A stretch of DNA of 6,842 bases from Porphyrobacter sp. Lineage in GTDB: Bacteria > Pseudomonadota > Alphaproteobacteria > Sphingomonadales > Sphingomonadaceae. A model generated the notes under the pieces. That model saw nothing but the letters and a program-made list of their open reading frames with translations, did not search any database and had not been told where the DNA came from. The DNA is taken from assembly GCA_018991295.1 (NCBI GenBank), contig JAGKSZ010000223.1:1-6842 (forward strand). Reading direction: 5' to 3'. How positions within the stretch are numbered: position 1 is the stretch's first letter; every line of letters starts with the position of its first letter. This document shows positions 1-4,217 of this stretch, in pieces. Made by a program: the position numbers and the translations under genes.

Positions 1-2007
1 GTTGAAGCCCATGTGCGCGGTCAGGTCCGGCGTGTTCTGGAACACCCGCTGGCTCGCCACGTCGCGGCCGAAATTGTCGATGAAGGTGTTGAACTGCGCA
101 TCGATGTAGCCGAGCGACCAGTTGATCGAGAAGCGGCTGCCCTGGCCCGCGAAGTCCTTGCCGACCAGCGCCGTGCCCTCGAACTCGACGCCGTTGATGT
201 CGGCGCTCGCCGCGTTCGAGGTGATGCCGATGAAGGTGTCGTTGATCCCGTCGCCATTGCTGTCGAAGCCGACCGATCCCGGGATCTGCACATTCTTGTA
301 CTGGCCGAGGAAGCCCGCGAGGCGGATGTTGAGGCGGTTGTCGAGCAGCGAGGCTTTCCAGCCCGCTTCGTAGCTGTCGACCGTCTCCGGCTCGAAGGAC
401 ATGAAGTCGAAGATTTCCTGCGGCGTGCAGGCTCCGCCGCGGGCATTGCGGCAGGCGGTGGTCTGGCCGCGCGGGTCGAAGCCGCCGCCCTTGAAGCCCT
501 GCGAATAGGTCAGGTAGAAATTGTGATCGGCATTGGGCTGGTAGCTGATCGAGGCGCGCGGGTTGAAGTCCTCGAAGGTGGCGCTGCCGTTGAAGTTGCT
601 GGTGACCGCGATCGGCACGCCCGCCCCGTTGAACAGGTTCGAGAAGCCGCCCGCGAAGCTGGTGCGCAGCACCCGGCTGGTCCGCTTGTCGCTGGTGTAG
701 CGTCCGCCGAGCGAGAGGCTGAGCTGGTCGGTGAGCTTGTAGGTGAAGTCGCCGAAGACCGACCAGGTGTCGGTGTTGACGTCGCCCAGCGTCTGCGCGG
801 TGAAGCCCGGCACCCCGATCAGCGCGCCGGTGGTGAAGAGCGCCACGTCGAAGGCGGTGAAGGCGTTGGCGTTCAGGTAGTAGAAGCCGAGCACGCCCGA
901 CAGCCGCTCGCCCTCGTAGAGCAGCTGGAGTTCCTGGCTGAACTGGTCGTTGTTGTAGATCGCCGGCACGTCGACATCGACCGCGGGCAGGCTGTCGAAG
1001 TCGATCGGGGTGGTCGACTTGTCCTCGCGATAGGCGGTGATCGACTTGATGGTGAGGGTGTCGGTCAGCTCGATCGCGACGTTGAGCGCGCCGCCATAGG
1101 CCTCGACCTTCTGGTCGGTGATGTTGAGGCCCGCGCGGGTGTCGAACACGTTGCCCAGCACCGGCGCGCGGCTGACGAGACTCGGGATGAGGCGGTGGCC
1201 CTGGCGCGGCTCGCTGTTGTCGACGAGGTAGTCGCCGGTCAGCCGCACCGCGACACGCCCGCTGTTGAACTCCACCGTGCCGCGCGCGGCCCAGATGTCC
1301 TTGTTGTAGTTCTCGGTGCCGAGCGTGAGATTGCGCCCGAAGCCCCCGCGCGAGAGCCGCGCGCCGGTCGCGCCGATCTTCAGGCTGTCGGTGACGGGGG
1401 TGGAGGCGGTGACGATCAGGTCGGCCTGGTCGAAGGAGCCGTAGGTGCCGCGGATCTTGAGCCGCGTCTCGTCGGGCAGAGCCGCGGTCACGTACTTGAT
1501 CGCGCCGCCGATGGTGTTGCGCCCGTAGAGCGTGCCCTGCGGCCCGCGCAGCACCTCGATGCGCTCGACATCGTAGATGTCGAGCACCGCGGCCTGCGGG
1601 CGGTTGAGGTAGACGTCATCGACATAAAGGCCGACGCCCGCTTCGAAGCCTGCGACCGGATCCTGCTGGCCGACGCCGCGGATGAAGGCGGTGAGCGTGG
1701 TGTTGGTGCCGCGGCTGACCTCAAGCGTGATGTTGGGCACCTGCTGGGCGACCGCGACGATATCCTGCACGCCCTGCTTGACCAGTTCATCGCCCGACAA
1801 GGCCGTGACCGAAAGCGGCACATCGATCAGGCGTTCCTCGCGGCGGCGGGCGGTGACGTAGATCGTGCCTTCGTCCTGTGCGGCAGCAGCAGCGGCTTCG
1901 GCGGCAGCATCGGCCGCGCTGTCCTGCGCCATGGCGGGCGCGGCAAAGGTGACAAGTCCGGCCGCGCCGGCAAGCAGCAACGCACGGGTGCAAAGCATGG
2001 TGTTCAT
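1..2007 (-). CDS. TonB-dependent outer-membrane receptor, 3' end cut by window edge
   Basis: Visible are 669 uninterrupted codons with no stop before the window edge, so the C-terminus is missing, perhaps around 100 residues by family length. A signal peptide is clear: Arg8, hydrophobic core 9-23, cleavage expected after Ala-Met-Ala27. An Ala-rich linker (31-43) follows, then a TonB-box-like GTIYVTARR (47-55). The plug domain spans about 60-172 and carries FIRGVG (108-113), LYVDDVYLNRP (127-137), ERIEVLRGPQGTLYGRN (148-164) and GGAIKYVT (167-174). The rest alternates beta-barrel strands with loops, including GFKGGGFDPRG (504-514). Two cysteines (519, 527) lie in a probable external loop, and DSNGDGIND (582-590) resembles a calcium-binding loop. 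The family imports iron-siderophores, haem, cobalamin, glycans or other ligands using TonB-ExbBD energy. The substrate cannot be read here; an iron ligand is inferred from the nearby PiuC/YbiX-type gene. The start at 2007 is favoured over Met4 because of the Shine-Dalgarno sequence ten bases upstream. Confidence 0.95.
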   Translation of the reverse strand, partial: MNTMLCTRALLLAGAAGLVTFAAPAMAQDSAADAAAEAAAAAAQDEGTIYVTARRREERLIDVPLSVTALSGDELVKQGVQDIVAVAQQVPNITLEVSRGTNTTLTAFIRGVGQQDPVAGFEAGVGLYVDDVYLNRPQAAVLDIYDVERIEVLRGPQGTLYGRNTIGGAIKYVTAALPDETRLKIRGTYGSFDQADLIVTASTPVTDSLKIGATGARLSRGGFGRNLTLGTENYNKDIWAARGTVEFNSGRVAVRLTGDYLVDNSEPRQGHRLIPSLVSRAPVLGNVFDTRAGLNITDQKVEAYGGALNVAIELTDTLTIKSITAYREDKSTTPIDFDSLPAVDVDVPAIYNNDQFSQELQLLYEGERLSGVLGFYYLNANAFTAFDVALFTTGALIGVPGFTAQTLGDVNTDTWSVFGDFTYKLTDQLSLSLGGRYTSDKRTSRVLRTSFAGGFSNLFNGAGVPIAVTSNFNGSATFEDFNPRASISYQPNADHNFYLTYSQGFKGGGFDPRGQTTACRNARGGACTPQEIFDFMSFEPETVDSYEAGWKASLLDNRLNIRLAGFLGQYKNVQIPGSVGFDSNGDGINDTFIGITSNAASADINGVEFEGTALVGKDFAGQGSRFSINWSLGYIDAQFNTFIDNFGRDVASQRVFQNTPDLTAHMGFN

Positions 2008-2017
2008 CGGGTGGTAT

Positions 2018-2025
2018 CCTCTCCT
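2018..2025 (-). promoter_or_regulatory. Ribosome binding site of the TonB-dependent receptor gene
   Basis: On the minus strand the sequence reads AGGAGAGG, a strong Shine-Dalgarno match, ending ten bases before the ATG at 2007. It supports that start over the in-frame ATG at 1998. Confidence 0.8.
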
Positions 2026-2043
2026 GGCCCTCTTATCGGCACA

Positions 2044-2072
2044 TCATTATTGAAAGTTGAACCACCTTTCAA
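2044..2072 (-). promoter_or_regulatory. Candidate sigma-70-type promoter for the receptor gene
   Basis: On the minus strand, TTGAAA (2072-2067) matches the -35 consensus in five of six bases. Downstream, the AT-rich CAATAATGAT contains AATAAT (2051-2046, five of six matches to the -10 consensus, 15-base spacer). It also contains TAATGA (2049-2044), a poor -10 match at the ideal 17-base spacing. Transcription would begin near 2036-2040 and give a leader of roughly 30 bases containing the ribosome binding site. The patch stands out as AT-rich in GC-rich surroundings. The choice of -10 is uncertain, and this is a by-eye call. Confidence 0.5.
2050..2072. promoter_or_regulatory. Inverted repeat, candidate TetR-family operator
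   Basis: TTGAAAG (2050-2056) and CTTTCAA (2066-2072) form perfect seven-base arms around a nine-base spacer. An additional TTGAA half-site lies at 2057-2061. The repeat covers the candidate -35 of the leftward receptor gene and touches its -10 region. It lies about 58 bases upstream of the tetR start. TetR-family repressors usually bind such dyads in the spacer next to their own gene and often control the divergent neighbour. That the adjacent TetR protein binds here is inferred from position and symmetry. Confidence 0.55.
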
Positions 2073-2115
2073 GTTTAGACTTGTGCGCTGGCCTTGTGCG
2101 GCCTACCGAAAGCGT

Positions 2116-2120
2116 GGAGG
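2116..2120 (+). promoter_or_regulatory. Ribosome binding site of the TetR-family gene
   Basis: GGAGG lies nine bases upstream of the ATG at 2130, a near-ideal Shine-Dalgarno sequence and spacing. It fixes the start of the regulator gene. No strong promoter was seen for this direction: TTGAAA at 2050-2055 could serve as a -35, but only weak -10 candidates (around TTTAGA, 2074-2079) follow. Confidence 0.75.
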
Positions 2121-2129
2121 GAGTAGCTG

Positions 2130-2759
2130 ATGGGCAACAGTCCGGGCACCGCGACCATAGTCGAAGACGCCAAGACCCCGCGTACCGAACGCGGGCGGCG
2201 GACCTTGCGCAAGCTGCTCGATGCAGCGGCAGAGGAATTCGGCGAGAAGGGCTTTCACGAAGCTTCGGTCAGCTCGATCACGCGCCGCGCCGGCATGGCG
2301 CTGGGCAGCTTCTACACCTATTTCGACAGCAAGGACGCCCTGTTCCGCGCACTGGTGGCCGACATGAGCGAGAAGGTGCGCACCAGCGCGCGTTCGGCGC
2401 TGCATGACGGCATGGGCGCGCTGGAGATCGAACGCGCGGCGCTGGCGGCGTTCCTGCGCTTTGCCGCCGAACACAAGGAAATCTACCGCATCATCGACGA
2501 GGCCGAATTCGTCGATCCGGCCAGTTACCGCGAACATTACGAAACCATCGCCGCACGCATCGCAGACCGCCTGAAGGCGGGGGCCGAAAAGGGCGAGCTG
2601 CGCAATGGGCTGGGCGAGCTGGAAGCCTGGGCGCTGATGGGGATGAACGTGTTTGTCGGCCTGCGCTATGTCGTATGGGCCGACGGTGAAAGGCTGAGCC
2701 CGGACGAAGTGGCCGCCGGGGTCAACCGTCTGCTGGCGCAGGGCGTGGCGCGGCGCTAG
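2130..2759 (+). CDS. TetR/AcrR-family transcriptional regulator
   Basis: This is a 209-residue protein, normal length for the family. The N-terminal DNA-binding domain spans about residues 23-72. Helix 1 covers RRTLRKLLDAAAEEFGEKGF, the helix-turn-helix begins at SVSSITRRAG (46-55), and the recognition helix region MALGSFYTYF (56-65) is followed by the hallmark DSKDALF (66-72). Residues 75-209 form the all-helical ligand-binding and dimerisation domain, which includes YRIIDEAEFVD around 118-128. Such domains bind small hydrophobic or acyl-type effectors in many relatives, but the ligand here cannot be inferred. The gene is divergent from the TonB receptor across 122 bp containing an inverted repeat, and is followed 10 bp later by the dioxygenase gene. 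The simplest model is a repressor of the receptor gene and of its own two-gene operon; an activator role is not excluded. Confidence 0.93.
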   Translation: MGNSPGTATIVEDAKTPRTERGRRTLRKLLDAAAEEFGEKGFHEASVSSITRRAGMALGSFYTYFDSKDALFRALVADMSEKVRTSARSALHDGMGALEIERAALAAFLRFAAEHKEIYRIIDEAEFVDPASYREHYETIAARIADRLKAGAEKGELRNGLGELEAWALMGMNVFVGLRYVVWADGERLSPDEVAAGVNRLLAQGVARR

Positions 2760-2769
2760 AGCCGCAGGC

Positions 2770-3447
2770 ATGATCCTTGCCATTCACGCCATTCCCGAGG
2801 CTGACCGCCTTGCCGCCATCCATGATCGCATCGCCCTTCTGGAATGGCGTGACGGGCGCGAGACGGCAGGCGCAGTGGCGCGTGCGGTAAAGCGCAACGA
2901 ACAGGCCGCGATGAACTCCACCGCCGGGCGGTCCTTGCAGGATGAAGTGTCGCGCATCCTGTGGGATCATCCCGTGATCCGTGCCGCTGCCCAGCCGCGC
3001 CGCTTTTCGCCGCTGCTGATCAGCCGCACGGGCGAAGGCGGCGGCTACGGCGCGCATGTCGATAATGCGCTGATGGGGCAGGGCGAGCGGCGGCAACGCA
3101 CGGACCTGTCCTTCACGCTGTTCCTCACCCCTCCGCAAGATTACGAGGGCGGCGAGCTGGTGATCCACGCCGCCGGGGTCACGCAATCGGTCAAGGGCGA
3201 GGCGGGGCACATGGTGCTCTACCCATCGGGCAGCATCCACGAAGTCCGGCCCGTCACGCAGGGCACGCGGATCGTGTGCGTGGGCTGGATCGAAAGCATG
3301 GTGGCCGATGCGGCCTGCCGCGAAATGCTGTTCGATCTGGAGAACCTGCGCGCCAGCTTGCGCGCTCAGCTGCCCGCCCAATCGGCCGAACTGCTGACGC
3401 TCGACAAGACCATCGCCAATCTATTGCGGATGTGGGCGCGGCCCTGA
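2770..3447 (+). CDS. PKHD-type Fe(II)/2-oxoglutarate dioxygenase, YbiX/PiuC family
   Basis: The 225-residue protein matches the usual length of the PKHD-type hydroxylases (E. coli YbiX, Pseudomonas PiuC). The iron-binding facial triad is complete: His96 and Asp98 in YGAHVDNALMG (93-103), and His157 in YPSGSIHEVRPV (151-162). Arg167, ten residues after the last histidine, is the expected 2-oxoglutarate ligand. DLSFTLFL (112-119) and YEGGELVI (125-132) complete the double-stranded beta-helix core, followed by a helical tail from about 175. The family is cytosolic, and its true substrate is not firmly established even in model species. Members are typically linked to TonB-dependent siderophore receptors, as in fiu-ybiX and piuA-piuC. 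Here the gene starts 10 bp after the TetR stop with no convincing Shine-Dalgarno sequence, so translational coupling within one operon is likely. It ends tail-to-tail with the next gene, overlapping it by 27 bp. The symbol piuC could be used by similarity but orthology is unproven. Confidence 0.93.
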   Translation: MILAIHAIPEADRLAAIHDRIALLEWRDGRETAGAVARAVKRNEQAAMNSTAGRSLQDEVSRILWDHPVIRAAAQPRRFSPLLISRTGEGGGYGAHVDNALMGQGERRQRTDLSFTLFLTPPQDYEGGELVIHAAGVTQSVKGEAGHMVLYPSGSIHEVRPVTQGTRIVCVGWIESMVADAACREMLFDLENLRASLRAQLPAQSAELLTLDKTIANLLRMWARP

Positions 3448-4167
3448 CGCCGGTTTCGCGGCGGCTTTCTTGCCCTTGAGGGTGAAGAGGATGATCAGGC
3501 TCACCCCGATCACGCTGGGCCCGGCCCAGATCGCGGGATTGAAGACGTGTTCGGGCACCAGCCGGATCAGCCCGACCGAAAGGAAGGCGGTATAGGCCGA
3601 AATCCCCATGCCGATCAGGGCGCGGAAATGCTCTGCGATATGGGTTCCTTTGGGAAAATCCGCGCTGCGCCAGATGTAGCGTTGCTGGATCAGCATCGAG
3701 ACGATCCCGATGAACGCCACCAGCACCATCAGCGGATGGCCCACGCCCCAGCCGTAAATCCCGCACCACGCGCCGGTTGCCACCACCGCGGCAATCACCG
3801 ACTGATAGCGGACACTTCGCAAGGCGCGGCGGTTGCGGCTGTGCTTCACCACGGCAAGGCCATAGTCGACAAAACCGATGGTGAGCGTGCCGAGGTAGAG
3901 CATCATCCACCCGAACAACCCGTCAAACAAGGCGCGGTCGGTCACTTCGGGATGGCGCGCTTCCGGCCCGTAAAGCGACAGGAAGGCCATGGCGATCGCC
4001 AGCGCGCCGGCACCCAGGAAGCCATAGCAGGCCGCACGGCCCCACTTGCGGTGCCGCGTTGCGCCCTTCTTCGTGACAATCGGCCCCCAGAATGCGGTCA
4101 GCCCCACCGTTCCGGTGATGACATGGGCAACAACAAGGGCCTCGAACAGCGCCATGCCCATGTGCAT
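3421..4167 (-). CDS. Predicted seven-helix membrane protein, resembles DUF2306-type proteins
   Basis: The 248-residue protein has about seven hydrophobic segments: roughly 7-29, 45-66, 81-107, 121-142, 144-161, 184-204 and 212-230. A short Lys/Ala/Pro-rich tail (231-248) follows. Near the N-terminus, His15 in the first helix and the polar turn HRKWGR (39-44) recall the DUF2306-like membrane families; this resemblance is from memory and tentative. EHFR (179-182) is a further conserved-looking His motif. No enzymatic or transport motif was recognised, and the function is unknown. Three in-frame ATGs lie at 4167, 4161 and 4155. None has a well-spaced Shine-Dalgarno sequence (AGGAA lies 18 bases before the first), so the exact start is uncertain. 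The gene follows the M14 peptidase by 50 bp on the same strand and may share its transcript. Its last eight codons and stop overlap the dioxygenase gene on the opposite strand. Confidence 0.8.
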   Translation of the reverse strand: MHMGMALFEALVVAHVITGTVGLTAFWGPIVTKKGATRHRKWGRAACYGFLGAGALAIAMAFLSLYGPEARHPEVTDRALFDGLFGWMMLYLGTLTIGFVDYGLAVVKHSRNRRALRSVRYQSVIAAVVATGAWCGIYGWGVGHPLMVLVAFIGIVSMLIQQRYIWRSADFPKGTHIAEHFRALIGMGISAYTAFLSVGLIRLVPEHVFNPAIWAGPSVIGVSLIILFTLKGKKAAAKPASGPRPHPQ

Positions 4168-4183
4168 GACACAATAAGTGTCA
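4167..4183. promoter_or_regulatory. Palindrome TGACAC-N5-GTGTCA at the membrane-protein start codon
   Basis: Six-base perfect arms, TGACAC (4167-4172) and GTGTCA (4178-4183), flank AATAA. The left arm includes the first base of the initiator codon at 4167 on the minus strand. A dyad of this size at a start codon could be an operator, or a small RNA hairpin masking the start. It could also be chance. The AT-rich centre contains TATTGT on the minus strand, a weak -10-like hexamer without a good -35. No regulator for it is visible in the window. Confidence 0.35.
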
Positions 4184-4217
4184 GGTTCCTAGGTCACTTT
4201 GGTCCCTTGCGGCGCGC

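Noticed and set aside
13..2130. A 705-codon open frame on the + strand running opposite the whole receptor gene
   Set aside because: It lies in exact complementary-codon register with the receptor. Its lack of stops only reflects the absence of TTA, CTA and TCA codons in a GC-rich gene. The product is low-complexity, without domains, while the minus strand gives a textbook TonB receptor.
2103..3381. Long minus-strand open frames (2103-2783 and 2722-3381) opposite the TetR and dioxygenase genes
   Set aside because: Each is in complementary-codon register with the + strand gene it covers. The + strand products are clear family members, and the antisense ones are not.
3448..3500. A possible bidirectional terminator between the convergent genes
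   Set aside because: The genes overlap, and no GC-rich hairpin followed by a T-run was found on either strand.
4184..4217. The CCTAGG palindrome (4188-4193) as a regulatory site in the 50-bp spacer
   Set aside because: The symmetry does not extend beyond six bases, which is expected by chance.
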